From NCBI RefSeq assembly GCF_945952435.1, contig NZ_CAMFHZ010000013.1:35601-99600 (forward strand): 64,000 nt of DNA. The letters are read 5' to 3'. Numbering within the stretch: position 1 is the first letter of the stretch; each line of letters starts with the position of its first letter. Shown in pieces: positions 1-7,892 of this stretch. Below the pieces are notes generated by a model. It had not been told where the DNA came from. It was given only the letters and a program-made list of their open reading frames with translations, and did no database searches. Origin of the DNA: an uncultured Microbacterium sp. (GTDB lineage Bacteria; Actinomycetota; Actinomycetes; Actinomycetales; Microbacteriaceae). The position numbers were made by a program, and so were the translations under genes.

Positions 1-1
1 C

Positions 2-640
2 TCCGGCCCGCACGCCTGCTACCTGCACTGGACGCGCAACGACGGCGCGGTGCTGCCCGGCGACCTCATCCTGGTCGATGCCGGCGCGGAGGCGGACAGC
101 CTCTACACCGCCGACATCACCCGCACGCTCCCGGTGAGCGGCACGTTCACCGACGTGCAGCGCCGCATCTACGACACGGTCGTCGAGGCCGCCGACGCCG
201 CGTTCGCTGCGGCGCGGATCGGCGTGCCGTTCCGCACGGTCCACGCCGCGGCGATGGACGTCATCGCCCGCCGCACCGCCGAATGGGGCCTCCTTCCCGT
301 GACGGCGGAGGAGGCGCTCGACGCCGAGAAGGGCGGCCAGCACCGGCGCTACATGGTGCACGGCACGAGTCACCACCTCGGCATCGACGTGCACGACTGC
401 GCGCAGGCCCGGCGCGAGATGTACTACGACGGCCTCATCGAACCCGGCATGGTGTTCACGATCGAGCCCGGTCTGTACTTCCAGATCGACGACCTCACCG
501 TCCCGGAGGAGTACCGCGGCATCGGCGTGCGCATCGAGGACGACATCCTGATGACCGAGGACGGCCCGGTCAACCTCTCCGCCGCGATCCCGCGCACCTC
601 GTCCGAGATCGAGGCGTGGATCGCGCGGGTGCAGGCCTGA
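2..640 (+). CDS. Aminopeptidase P family (Xaa-Pro) metallopeptidase, 5'-truncated
   Basis: Only the C-terminal catalytic part is present; the reading frame is open from base 2, so the start lies before the window. The family (M24B) removes N-terminal residues preceding proline in the cytoplasm using two metal ions. Visible metal ligands are the Asp pair in VDAGAEADSLYTADITRTLP, the His in the HGTSHHLGIDVHD segment, the Glu in EPGLYF and the Glu in the GIGVRIEDD segment, in the order expected of the pita-bread fold. The next gene begins 8 nt after the stop, so they may be co-transcribed. Family assignment is firm; the exact substrate is not visible. Confidence 0.93.
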   Translation, partial: SGPHACYLHWTRNDGAVLPGDLILVDAGAEADSLYTADITRTLPVSGTFTDVQRRIYDTVVEAADAAFAAARIGVPFRTVHAAAMDVIARRTAEWGLLPVTAEEALDAEKGGQHRRYMVHGTSHHLGIDVHDCAQARREMYYDGLIEPGMVFTIEPGLYFQIDDLTVPEEYRGIGVRIEDDILMTEDGPVNLSAAIPRTSSEIEAWIARVQA

Positions 641-648
641 CCGAGCGG

Positions 649-1551
649 ATGCATCCGGACGAGCTCCGGATCGACGAAGCCGCCGCGTCCGAGAGGATCG
701 CGGCGGCCTTTCCCGCGCTCGCCGGGCGGCCCGTCGAGCGGTTGCGCTCCGCGGGGACCGTGAACGCCCTGTTCCGCATCGGCCGGGACCATGCCGCGCG
801 GTTCCCGCTGCGCATCACCACCTCCGCGGCGATCCGCGCCGAGGCCGCGGCACTCGCCGAATTCGCCGACGTCTCCCCCTTCCCCGCGCCGGTGCCGCTC
901 GGGGTCGCCGAGGCCGACGCGGGCTACCCGTCGGCGTGGTCGGTGCAGACGTGGGTGCCGGGCTCGGTCGTCCCGGTCGCGCACGACCTTCCTCCACAGT
1001 CGCACCGCGGGCTGGCCGAGGACTTCGCCGTGCTCATCTGCGCACTGCGTCGGGTGCCGCTGCGCGGCCGTGTGTTCGGCGGCGAAGGGCGAGGCGGTGC
1101 GTTCCGCCCGCACGACGCCTGGATGCGGGAGTGCCTCGCGCGCAGCGGCGGCCTCGTCGACGTGCCAGAGGTCCGTGCGCTGTGGCAGACGCTCTCCGCG
1201 GTGCCGCACCCGGGCAGGGAGGTCATGTCCCACGGCGACCTCATCCCGCCGAACCTCCTCCTCGCACCGGACGGGCGTCTCGGCGGAGTGCTCGACGCCG
1301 GCTCGTTCGGCCCGGCCGATCCGGCACTCGACCTGATCGTGGCGTGGCACGTCCTCGATCTCGACGGACGACGCGCGCTGCGCGAGCGGCTGGGCAGCGA
1401 CGATGCCGAATGGCGGCGCGCCGCCGGGTGGGCATTGCAGCAGGCGATGGGCCTCGGATGGTACTACCGGGCGACGAACCCCGAGATGTCGATGCTCGGA
1501 GTCCGCACTGTCCGCAGGATCCTGGCCGATCCGGACCTCGCGTGGGGATGA
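649..1551 (+). CDS. Aminoglycoside phosphotransferase (APH)-like kinase family protein
   Basis: A 300-residue protein with the kinase-like APH fold. The catalytic loop is seen as SHGDLIPPNLL (His-Gly-Asp and the downstream Asn) and the metal-binding Asp as LDAGSFGPADPALDL. The N-terminal half has the SAGTVNALFRIG glycine-containing nucleotide loop. Members of this family phosphorylate antibiotics, but many are housekeeping or unknown small-molecule kinases, and nothing here fixes a substrate. ATG at 649 was chosen because it lies 8 nt after the upstream stop; the long frame extension upstream of it is only an antisense or shadow frame of the peptidase. It faces the minus-strand aminotransferase, with 12 bp between stops. 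Confidence 0.85.
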   Translation: MHPDELRIDEAAASERIAAAFPALAGRPVERLRSAGTVNALFRIGRDHAARFPLRITTSAAIRAEAAALAEFADVSPFPAPVPLGVAEADAGYPSAWSVQTWVPGSVVPVAHDLPPQSHRGLAEDFAVLICALRRVPLRGRVFGGEGRGGAFRPHDAWMRECLARSGGLVDVPEVRALWQTLSAVPHPGREVMSHGDLIPPNLLLAPDGRLGGVLDAGSFGPADPALDLIVAWHVLDLDGRRALRERLGSDDAEWRRAAGWALQQAMGLGWYYRATNPEMSMLGVRTVRRILADPDLAWG

Positions 1552-1563
1552 TCGCGCGCGGCG

Positions 1564-2715
1564 TCACCGGGCGTCGAGTGCCGCCGCCATCTGCCGCACG
1601 GCCTGTTCGAGGATCGGACGCGGGGTCGCCAGGATGAAGCGGAGGAACCCTTTCCCGGCCGCACCGCAGGCGATGCCGTCCGTGAGAGCGACCCCGGCCC
1701 TTTCCCGGAAGAAATCGGCGGGCGATCCCTCGATCCCGAGCCGGCGCGCGTCGAGCCAGGCGATGTAGGTGCCCTCCGGCGGCCGGTAGCCCATGCCCGG
1801 GATGTGCTCCGCGAGCAGGTCGGCGAGCGTGCGACGGTTGCCGTCGAGGTAGGCGAGGGTGTCGTCCAGCCACGGGCGTCCCGCGTCGTACGCCGCGGTC
1901 GCGGCGATCACGCCGAAGTTCGCCGTCCCGTGCTCGGCCCAGGCCACCTCGGGCCGGATCCAGACCTCCGCATCCGCCTCGTTCGAGAGGATCACCTGAG
2001 CGGCCTTGAGACCGGGCAGGTTCCAGGCCTTCGACGCGCTGGTCGCGGTGATCGTGTGGCCCGCCGTCACGGCGTCGAGGCTCGCGTACGGCACGTGCCG
2101 GTGCGGGGCGAACACGAGCGGCGCGTGGATCTCGTCGGAGAACACGCGTCCGCCGTGGCGGGCGACGATCTCGGCGACCGCCTCCAGCTCGGCCCGCTCG
2201 AACACCCGCCCGACCGGGTTGTACGGGTTGCAGAGGATGAGCAGGCCCCCGCCGTCGCGGAAGGCCCGATCGATCCCGTCGAGGTCGAGGACGTATCGGC
2301 CGTCCTCCTGCAGCATCGGCACCTCGATGATCTCGCGGTCGTGCAGTGCGGGGATCGTGAGGAACGGCATGTACGCGGGCGTCGGGAGGATGATGCGGGC
2401 GCCGGGTTCGGTGAAGAAGTCGATCGTCGTGCGCAGCGCCGTCAGCACGTCCGGCACGGGGCGGATCCTCTCGGCGGGAACCTCCCACCCGTGTCGCTCG
2501 GACTGCCAGCGCGCGGCGGCCTCGCTCATCGCCTGCGCCACGCCCGCGGGCAGATACCCGGTCAGACCATCGTCGATCGCCGCCTTCATCGCGTCCGCGA
2601 TCACGGGGGCGACCCCGAAGTCCATCTCGGCGACGAACGCGCCGATCGCGTCGGGGAAGACCGACCACTTGAGACTGCCGATCCGGCGCAGCCGATCGAT
2701 TCCGAACTCTTCCAT
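1564..2715 (-). CDS. MalY/PatB-type PLP aminotransferase, probable cystathionine beta-lyase
   Basis: A 383-residue fold-type I PLP enzyme. The Schiff-base lysine is in SASKAWNLPGLK, the cofactor-anchoring NPYNP motif is present, and the N-terminal KWSVFPDAIGAFVAEMDF segment (K/Y-W....P.....VADMDF pattern) is typical of MalY/PatB. Family members cleave the C-S bond of cystathionine or cysteine conjugates to pyruvate, ammonia and a thiol. ATG 2715 is preferred over the longer frame because the residues before it are not conserved-looking and overlap the upstream gene. It lies 5 nt after the alpha/beta hydrolase and is the last gene of a three-gene minus-strand set. Exact substrate is inferred from family only. 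Confidence 0.85.
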   Translation of the reverse strand: MEEFGIDRLRRIGSLKWSVFPDAIGAFVAEMDFGVAPVIADAMKAAIDDGLTGYLPAGVAQAMSEAAARWQSERHGWEVPAERIRPVPDVLTALRTTIDFFTEPGARIILPTPAYMPFLTIPALHDREIIEVPMLQEDGRYVLDLDGIDRAFRDGGGLLILCNPYNPVGRVFERAELEAVAEIVARHGGRVFSDEIHAPLVFAPHRHVPYASLDAVTAGHTITATSASKAWNLPGLKAAQVILSNEADAEVWIRPEVAWAEHGTANFGVIAATAAYDAGRPWLDDTLAYLDGNRRTLADLLAEHIPGMGYRPPEGTYIAWLDARRLGIEGSPADFFRERAGVALTDGIACGAAGKGFLRFILATPRPILEQAVRQMAAALDAR

Positions 2716-2720
2716 CCTGC

Positions 2721-3407
2721 TCACCTCACGATTGCCACGAACTCCCCGACGAGCGGCGCGAGTCCCGCACCGATCTCCTCGGCCGGACGCTTCCTCCCCG
2801 CCACCTCGAACGAGTGCCCTCCCCCGTCGATCCAGACGATGCGCGCATCCCGGCATGCCGCGACGGCGTCCTCGAACTGACCCACGGGCTGGACGAACGG
2901 ATCCTTCGTGCCCTCGACGAAGAGCTGCGGGGGCCGTACGGAGGGGAGATGCGCGATCCGCGGACTGTCGGGCCTCCCCGGAGGGTGCAGGGGATAGCCG
3001 AGGTAGACGAGGGAGGACACCGCAAGCCCTTCCGCGGCGGCCATGGACGCCATCCTGCCGCCGTACGACTTTCCGCAGGCGACGACGGGCGCGTCCGGGC
3101 GGCGGAGTCGGATCGCGGCGACCACCGCCCGCCAGGCGAGGATCGCGTGCGCCGCGGGACCGGGCATGCGCCGCCCCGCCTCCGAGTAGGGGAAGGCGAA
3201 GCGGACGGTGCGCAGCCCGCGTTCCTGCAGTCCGCGCGCGAAGCCCACGAGGAACGGATGATCCATCCCCGCTCCCGCGCCGTGCGCGATCGCGACGACG
3301 GGGGCGTCCGGCTCGTCGGCGTCACCGCCCCAAGCGGCCGTCACGTCGACCTCGCCCGCCGGCAGCGGCACCGTCACCCTGGTGCGCTCCTCGGCGGCTT
3401 CGATCAT
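2721..3407 (-). CDS. Alpha/beta hydrolase, KANL3/Tex30 (dienelactone hydrolase-like) family
   Basis: A 228-residue soluble hydrolase. The AHGAGAGMDHPFL segment supplies an oxyanion region, the nucleophile elbow is CGKSYGGRM (Gly-x-Ser-x-Gly), the acid is in EGTKDPF and the catalytic His in DGGGHSF. This set of spacings fits the small KANL3/Tex30-like group found widely in bacteria, whose substrates are unknown. Its ATG overlaps the stop of the upstream stress-protein gene (ATGA, 3404-3407), which implies translational coupling. No signal peptide is visible. Confidence 0.85.
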   Translation of the reverse strand: MIEAAEERTRVTVPLPAGEVDVTAAWGGDADEPDAPVVAIAHGAGAGMDHPFLVGFARGLQERGLRTVRFAFPYSEAGRRMPGPAAHAILAWRAVVAAIRLRRPDAPVVACGKSYGGRMASMAAAEGLAVSSLVYLGYPLHPPGRPDSPRIAHLPSVRPPQLFVEGTKDPFVQPVGQFEDAVAACRDARIVWIDGGGHSFEVAGRKRPAEEIGAGLAPLVGEFVAIVR

Positions 3408-4285
3408 CGGCGGGGCTCGTCGCCCGGCAGCCCTTCACCGGATCCGTCGCCGGGCAGCGGCGCGTCGCCGGGCGTCGCCTCGCCGACCGGCTCGCCGCGG
3501 GACTCCTCGTCCTCGGGCAGCCCGACCTCGATCCCCCGCTCCGGGGCGTCGGCGTCCGTCGCGGGGTCCCCCGCATCGGGCGCCGCGCCGGCGGCCGGAA
3601 CCGCGGGTGCGGCGGGCGGTGCCGGGGGAAGCGGAGGACGCTCCGGTGCGATCCGCTCGCCGTAGCGGGGCGGCTCGTCGGACGTCGGGGGCGCGGGCGG
3701 GGCCGAGGCGTGAGGCGCCGCAGGGCCGGAGGGAGCGGGCGCGTGCGGATCGACGCGCTCCCCGTACCGCGGCGGCTCGGATGCGGTCGCGGACGGCGCG
3801 GCGGGCGCGGGGACCGGCGTGACGGCGCGTCCGAGCACCTGTCTGGCCTTGCCGACCGACGCGGACAGGACCGTCACCTCGTAGTGGTCGGCGCTGAGCT
3901 GCATGACGCTGGCGTAGTCGCGGCGGCGGCGCACGACGGCGTACGCGATGAGGCTGAGGATCATGCCGATCGCGACACCGACGAAGATCATGCCGATGAA
4001 CGCCTGCATCGGCACCGCGGGGTTGCCCAGCACGAAGATCGCCGAGAGGAACAGTCCGATGAGGATGCCGTTCACGGCGCCCGACCGCGCCGCATTCGCG
4101 TAGCCGAGGCGCCCGGTGATCCGTTCGATCGTGCGCACGCCGACACCGACGATGGCGATCTCCCTGGCCGGCACGTCGCCCGCGATCAGCTGCGAGACGA
4201 GCTTCTGCGCCGCGTCGTAGTCGGTGACGGTGGCGACGGTGTCGCCCACCGCGGCGGCGGTGCCGGAGGAGTTGAGCATGCTCAT
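3404..4285 (-). CDS. YflT-like general stress membrane protein with long proline-rich tail
   Basis: A 293-residue protein. Residues 15-55 resemble the general stress (YflT, PF11181-like) domain with GDVPAREIAIVGVGVRTIER. Two membrane segments follow (about 70-88 and 92-116). The C-terminal half is a disordered Pro/Ala/Asp-rich tail with two copies of EPPRYGER (170-177 and 204-211). ATG 4285 was preferred to the longer frame; six bases before it sits AAGAAT, a weak leaderless -10. First gene of the 4285-1564 unit. Function in the family is unknown beyond stress association in firmicutes; the tail is the unusual part. Confidence 0.75.
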   Translation of the reverse strand: MSMLNSSGTAAAVGDTVATVTDYDAAQKLVSQLIAGDVPAREIAIVGVGVRTIERITGRLGYANAARSGAVNGILIGLFLSAIFVLGNPAVPMQAFIGMIFVGVAIGMILSLIAYAVVRRRRDYASVMQLSADHYEVTVLSASVGKARQVLGRAVTPVPAPAAPSATASEPPRYGERVDPHAPAPSGPAAPHASAPPAPPTSDEPPRYGERIAPERPPLPPAPPAAPAVPAAGAAPDAGDPATDADAPERGIEVGLPEDEESRGEPVGEATPGDAPLPGDGSGEGLPGDEPRR

Positions 4286-4359
4286 CCGCCCATTCTTCCA
4301 TGCCCGCGCCGTCGGCGCCCGAGCACGTCTCCGACCGCGGGGGCGGGTGCGCGGGACAC

Positions 4360-4365
4360 TACGCT
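4360..4365 (+). promoter_or_regulatory. Leaderless -10 (TACGCT) for the MgtE_N/CBS gene
   Basis: TACGCT ends 6 nt before ATG 4372. No Shine-Dalgarno-like sequence separates them, so transcription should begin at or next to the A of the start codon. Confidence 0.6.
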
Positions 4366-4371
4366 GGAAAC

Positions 4372-5643
4372 ATGAGCACACAGCGGGTTTTCGTCGCGCG
4401 CCTGGCCGGGTGCGCCGTGTTCGACCCCGCCGGCGACCGGATCGGCAAAGTCCGAGATGTCGTCGTCGTGTTCCGAAGTACCGCGTCCCCGCGCGTCATC
4501 GGCCTCGTGTGCGAGATCCCAGGCCGTCGACAGGTATTCCTCTCGATCGGCCGGGTCGGTTCGATCAGCACCGGCCAGGTCATCACGTCGGGCCTGCTCA
4601 ACGTCCGCCGCTTCAAGCCCCGCAGCGGGGAGGTGCGGATCATGGCCGAGCTCATCGGCCGTCGGGTCGATTTCGCGGACGCCTCGGGGACCGCCACGAT
4701 CGAGGACGTCGCGATCGAGCCGAACCGGCTCGGCGAGTGGTCCGTCGGCCAGCTGTTCCTCCGCAAGCCGAAGACGAGCGCCTCGCCCTTCGCGAAGGGA
4801 GCGACGACGTTCGCGGCGTGGAACGAGGTGCGCGAGTACCGTCTGCCCGGCGAGGCGCAGTCCGCCGAGCAGCTCGTCGCCACGTACTCGGAGATGCATC
4901 CCGCCGACCTCGCGAACTCCCTCCTCGATCTGCCGCAGCAGCGGCGCATCGAGGTCGCGGAGGAGCTGCCGGACGAGCGCCTCGCCGACGCCCTCGAGGA
5001 GATGCCCGAGGACGATCAGATGGACATCCTGGATCGGCTCGGCGACGAGCGCGCCGCCGACATCCTCGACCAGATGGAGCCCGACGACGCCGCGGACCTG
5101 CTCGCGCAGCTGCCGCAGGGACGACTGGAGCACCTCCTCGAGCTCATGGAGCCGGAGGAGGCGGAGGACGTCCGCATGCTGCTCCGGTACAACCCGGACA
5201 CCGCGGGCGGTCTGATGACCCCCGAGCCGATCATCCTGTCCGCCGATGCGACGGTCGCGGAGGCGCTCGCGCTCATCCGGCGGCACGAGCTGCACCCGGC
5301 CCTCGCCGCGGCCGTGTTCGTGACCCTGCCCCCGTTCGAGACGCCCACGGGGCGCCTGCTGGGCATGGTGCACTTCCAGCGGATGCTGCGCTATCCCCCG
5401 CACGAACGCCTCGGCGCGATCGTGGACGACACGCTCGAACCGGTGCCCGTGACCGCCTCGGCCGCGGAGGTCGCACGCATGCTCGCGAGCTACGACCTCG
5501 TCTCGCTCCCCGTGGTGGACCCCGCGCACCGGCTCGTGGGCGCGATCAGCGTCGACGACGTGCTCGACTACCTCCTGCCCGACGACTGGCGCTCGCACGA
5601 CACCGACGAGCAGACCGTCCCGGCGAAGGGCGCGACGGGATGA
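4372..5643 (+). CDS. Soluble MgtE N-terminal/CBS domain protein with PRC-barrel-like N-terminus
   Basis: A 423-residue protein without membrane segments. Residues 1-135 contain two repeats resembling PRC-barrel domains (VFDPAGDRIGKVRDVVVVF and a second unit with IGRRVDFADASGT). Residues 150-280 are the superhelical MgtE_N domain, rich in paired acidic helices (EMHPADLANSLLDLP, PDERLADALEEMPEDDQ). Two CBS motifs follow, GLMTPEPIILSADATVAEAL and SLPVVDPAHRLVGAISVDDV. In true MgtE these regions sense Mg2+ and gate a membrane channel; here the channel is missing. It overlaps the DUF1003 gene, and mrp follows, an arrangement I recall from mycobacteria (the Rv1232c-Rv1229c region). A regulatory or sensor role is inferred. 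Confidence 0.85.
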   Translation: MSTQRVFVARLAGCAVFDPAGDRIGKVRDVVVVFRSTASPRVIGLVCEIPGRRQVFLSIGRVGSISTGQVITSGLLNVRRFKPRSGEVRIMAELIGRRVDFADASGTATIEDVAIEPNRLGEWSVGQLFLRKPKTSASPFAKGATTFAAWNEVREYRLPGEAQSAEQLVATYSEMHPADLANSLLDLPQQRRIEVAEELPDERLADALEEMPEDDQMDILDRLGDERAADILDQMEPDDAADLLAQLPQGRLEHLLELMEPEEAEDVRMLLRYNPDTAGGLMTPEPIILSADATVAEALALIRRHELHPALAAAVFVTLPPFETPTGRLLGMVHFQRMLRYPPHERLGAIVDDTLEPVPVTASAAEVARMLASYDLVSLPVVDPAHRLVGAISVDDVLDYLLPDDWRSHDTDEQTVPAKGATG

Positions 5644-6182
5644 TGGCGAAGCAGCGCAGCCGCAGCCTGGACGCCCCGCGCGGGCGCGGCGGCATGCTCG
5701 GGCGGACCGGCCCTGCGCAGTCGAGCGACCGCTTCGGCCGGTTCTCCGAGGCGTTCGCACGGGCGATGGGCACCTCGGGCTTCCTCATCGGCATGACGGT
5801 CTTCGTCGCGGTGTGGCTCTGGTGGAACATCGCGATGCCGAAGGACTGGCAGTTCGATCCGGCCGCGACGAACTTCACGCTGCTCACCCTCATCCTGTCG
5901 CTGCAGGCCTCGTACGCCGCGCCCCTCATCCTGCTCGCGCAGAACCGTCAGGACGACCGCGACCGGGTGCAGATCGAACAGGACCGTCAACGCGCCGAAC
6001 GCAACCTCGCCGACACGGAGTACCTGGCCAGGGAGATCGTGGCGCTGCGCATGGCGATCGAGGAGCACGGCACCGCCGCGGGACCGCACGCCCAGGGCGT
6101 CACGCGCGACGTGCTGCGCGCGGAGCTGAGAGCACTGCTCGCCGAGCTCCGCGAGGAGGATCCGGCGGAGCCGACGCCGTGA
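5640..6182 (+). CDS. DUF1003 family membrane protein
   Basis: A 180-residue protein. A basic N-terminus is followed by two membrane segments (about 41-60 and 78-98) with the family motif FVAVWLWWN and the YAAPLILLAQNRQDDRDR stretch, then a long charged helix (residues 100-140) likely to form a coiled coil in the cytoplasm. The start ATGATG overlaps the stop of the MgtE_N gene, and its own stop overlaps the GTG of mrp, so three genes are translationally coupled. Family function is unknown. Coupling with an MgtE-like sensor hints at an ion- or envelope-related role, which is inference. Confidence 0.88.
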   Translation: MMAKQRSRSLDAPRGRGGMLGRTGPAQSSDRFGRFSEAFARAMGTSGFLIGMTVFVAVWLWWNIAMPKDWQFDPAATNFTLLTLILSLQASYAAPLILLAQNRQDDRDRVQIEQDRQRAERNLADTEYLAREIVALRMAIEEHGTAAGPHAQGVTRDVLRAELRALLAELREEDPAEPTP

Positions 6183-7306
6183 CGGATCCGCTCGCCGCCG
6201 CCGTGCGACGCGCGGTCGGCGCGGTCTCGGATCCGGAGCTGCGCCGTCCGCTCGCCGACCTCGACATGCTGCGGGACATCACCGTCGAGGACGGGACCGC
6301 GCACGTCGGCATCGTGCTCACGATCGTCGGCTGCCCCGCCGCGACACGGATCGAGTCGGACGTCCGCGCGGCGGCGGCCGCCGTGCCCGGCATCGAGGGG
6401 GTGGAGGTCGCGGTCGGCGTCATGACTCCGGCGGAGCGGCGCGCGCTCACCGAGCGTCTGCGCGACGGGCGCGCGCCGCGGCAGATGCCGTTCGGCCCTG
6501 ACGCGCTCACCCGCGTGATCGCCGTCACGAGCGGCAAGGGCGGGGTCGGCAAGTCCACGCTCACCGCGAACCTCGCGGTGGCCCTCGCCGCCAGGGGACG
6601 CCGGGTCGGCCTCGTGGACGCCGACGTGCACGGCTTCTCGATCCCCGGTCTGCTCGGCATCCCCCCGGGGACGCAGCCCACCCGGATCGACGACCTCATG
6701 CTGCCCCCCGTGGCGCACGACGTGAAGACGATCTCGATCGGCATGTTCCTGCGCGACGGGGAGTCGGTCGTGGCCTGGCGCGGGCCGATGCTGCACCGCA
6801 CGGTGCAGCAGTTCCTCACCGACGTGTTCTTCGGCGACCTCGACGTGCTGCTCATCGACATGCCTCCGGGGACGGGCGACATCGCGATCACCCTCGGTCA
6901 TCTCCTCCCCCACGCCGAGGTGCTCGTCGTGACCACCCCGCAGGAGGCGGCATCGGAGGTCGCGATCCGCAGCGCACTCGTCGCGCGGCAGACCGGTCAG
7001 CGCGTGATCGGGGTCGTCGAGAACATGGCGGCGATGGCCCTCCCCGACGGCACGCTGCTCGAGCTGTTCGGCGCGGGCGGCGGGCAGGCCGTCGCGGACG
7101 CGCTGTCCCAGGGCTCCGATCCGGTGCCGCTGCTCGTCTCCGTCCCGCTGAGCCCCGCCCTGCGCACCGGCGGGGACGCGGGGATCCCTGTCGTGCTCGC
7201 GGATCCGACCGATCCCGCCGCGCAGACCATCCTCGCGCTCGCGGAACGGATCGACGCGACGGGACGCGGCCTCGCCGGACGGCGGCTGACCGTCACGCCG
7301 CGCTGA
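6179..7306 (+). CDS. mrp: Mrp/NBP35-type P-loop ATPase with N-terminal MIP18 domain (Fe-S carrier)
   Basis: A 375-residue protein. Residues 1-90 form a MIP18/DUF59 domain with the SDPELRRPLADLDML and GCPAATRIE motifs. The ATPase begins at TSGKGGVGKST (deviant Walker A) with VDADVHGFSIPGLLG, and switch II is IDMPPGTGD. Family members carry and transfer [4Fe-4S] clusters. The usual C-terminal CxxC after VVENMA is absent (the sequence runs MAAMALPDGT), as I recall for mycobacterial Mrp, so cluster binding must differ. GTG 6179 overlaps the DUF1003 stop (GTGA). It converges with tatB, with one base between the stops. Confidence 0.92.
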   Translation: MTDPLAAAVRRAVGAVSDPELRRPLADLDMLRDITVEDGTAHVGIVLTIVGCPAATRIESDVRAAAAAVPGIEGVEVAVGVMTPAERRALTERLRDGRAPRQMPFGPDALTRVIAVTSGKGGVGKSTLTANLAVALAARGRRVGLVDADVHGFSIPGLLGIPPGTQPTRIDDLMLPPVAHDVKTISIGMFLRDGESVVAWRGPMLHRTVQQFLTDVFFGDLDVLLIDMPPGTGDIAITLGHLLPHAEVLVVTTPQEAASEVAIRSALVARQTGQRVIGVVENMAAMALPDGTLLELFGAGGGQAVADALSQGSDPVPLLVSVPLSPALRTGGDAGIPVVLADPTDPAAQTILALAERIDATGRGLAGRRLTVTPR

Positions 7307-7307
7307 G

Positions 7308-7796
7308 TCAGGTGGCCTCGCTGTCGTACGGCGGGGGCTCCTCGGCGGAGAACGACGGCGGCAGCGAGACGGCCTTCTCCGCTCCCGCCTGCGCCGCGGC
7401 GTTCATCGCCGTCGCACTCGCGAGCAGGGCCGCCGCGGATCCGGTGCCCACGGGCGCGGTCGCCGCGGGGGCGGCGGGTGCTGCGTCGTCGGTCACGGAC
7501 GGCGACGGCTCGGCGATCACGGCGGCCGGCTTCGACGGGCTGTCGTCCATGAGGGCGTCGCGGATGATGCGCCGGGGGTCGTACTGGCGGGGGTCGAGCT
7601 TGCGCCAGTCGAGCTCGTCGATCTCCGGACCGACCTCCTCACGCATCCGATCCCTGGCACCGCGGAGGTAGTCGCCGGCCTGCTTGACGAACCGGGCGAA
7701 GGCCTCCGCGTAGCGCGGCAGGCGCTCGGGACCGACGAGAAAGGCCGCGATCACGCCGATCACGACGAGCTTCTCGAAGGTGATGCCGAAGAACAT
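7308..7796 (-). CDS. tatB: Twin-arginine translocase subunit TatB
   Basis: A 162-residue protein. The N-terminal membrane helix MFFGITFEKLVVIGVIAAFLVGPERLP carries the Gly-Pro hinge diagnostic of TatA/B. An amphipathic helix follows (YAEAFARFVKQAGDYLRGAR), then a disordered Ala/Pro-rich tail ending in EEPPPYDSEAT. The position beside mrp and the length favour TatB over TatA. It binds twin-arginine signal peptides together with TatC. The start at 7796 is supported by a -10 hexamer six bases upstream. tatA and tatC are not in the window. Confidence 0.88.
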   Translation of the reverse strand: MFFGITFEKLVVIGVIAAFLVGPERLPRYAEAFARFVKQAGDYLRGARDRMREEVGPEIDELDWRKLDPRQYDPRRIIRDALMDDSPSKPAAVIAEPSPSVTDDAAPAAPAATAPVGTGSAAALLASATAMNAAAQAGAEKAVSLPPSFSAEEPPPYDSEAT

Positions 7797-7802
7797 GTCC
7801 TA

Positions 7803-7808
7803 AGGGTA
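7803..7808 (-). promoter_or_regulatory. Leaderless -10 (TACCCT) for tatB
   Basis: On the minus strand TACCCT is followed by six bases (TAGGAC) and then ATG 7796. The AGGA in the spacer is too close to act as a normal ribosome binding site. Confidence 0.55.
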
Positions 7809-7844
7809 CCGCCGCGCCTGCCCGTCCCGAGCACCCGATGCGCC

Positions 7845-7850
7845 TACGCT
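7845..7850 (+). promoter_or_regulatory. -10 element (TACGCT) of the O-methyltransferase gene, with ordinary leader
   Basis: TACGCT lies 42 nt upstream of GTG 7893, giving a leader of about 36 nt that contains the ribosome binding site AGGGAG at 7882-7887, five bases before the start. Confidence 0.45.
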
Positions 7851-7892
7851 GGTGCGGTACGCGGTGCACTCAGCGACCGCCAGGGAGTCGAA

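Noticed and set aside
649..1551. APH-like protein as an antibiotic resistance gene
   Set aside because: HGD and metal Asp are present, but no feature links it to aminoglycosides or macrolides, and the context is housekeeping.
2006..4375. 789-residue plus-strand frame
   Set aside because: It runs antisense across three well supported minus-strand genes and is Arg/Ser/Pro-rich, without recognisable domains.
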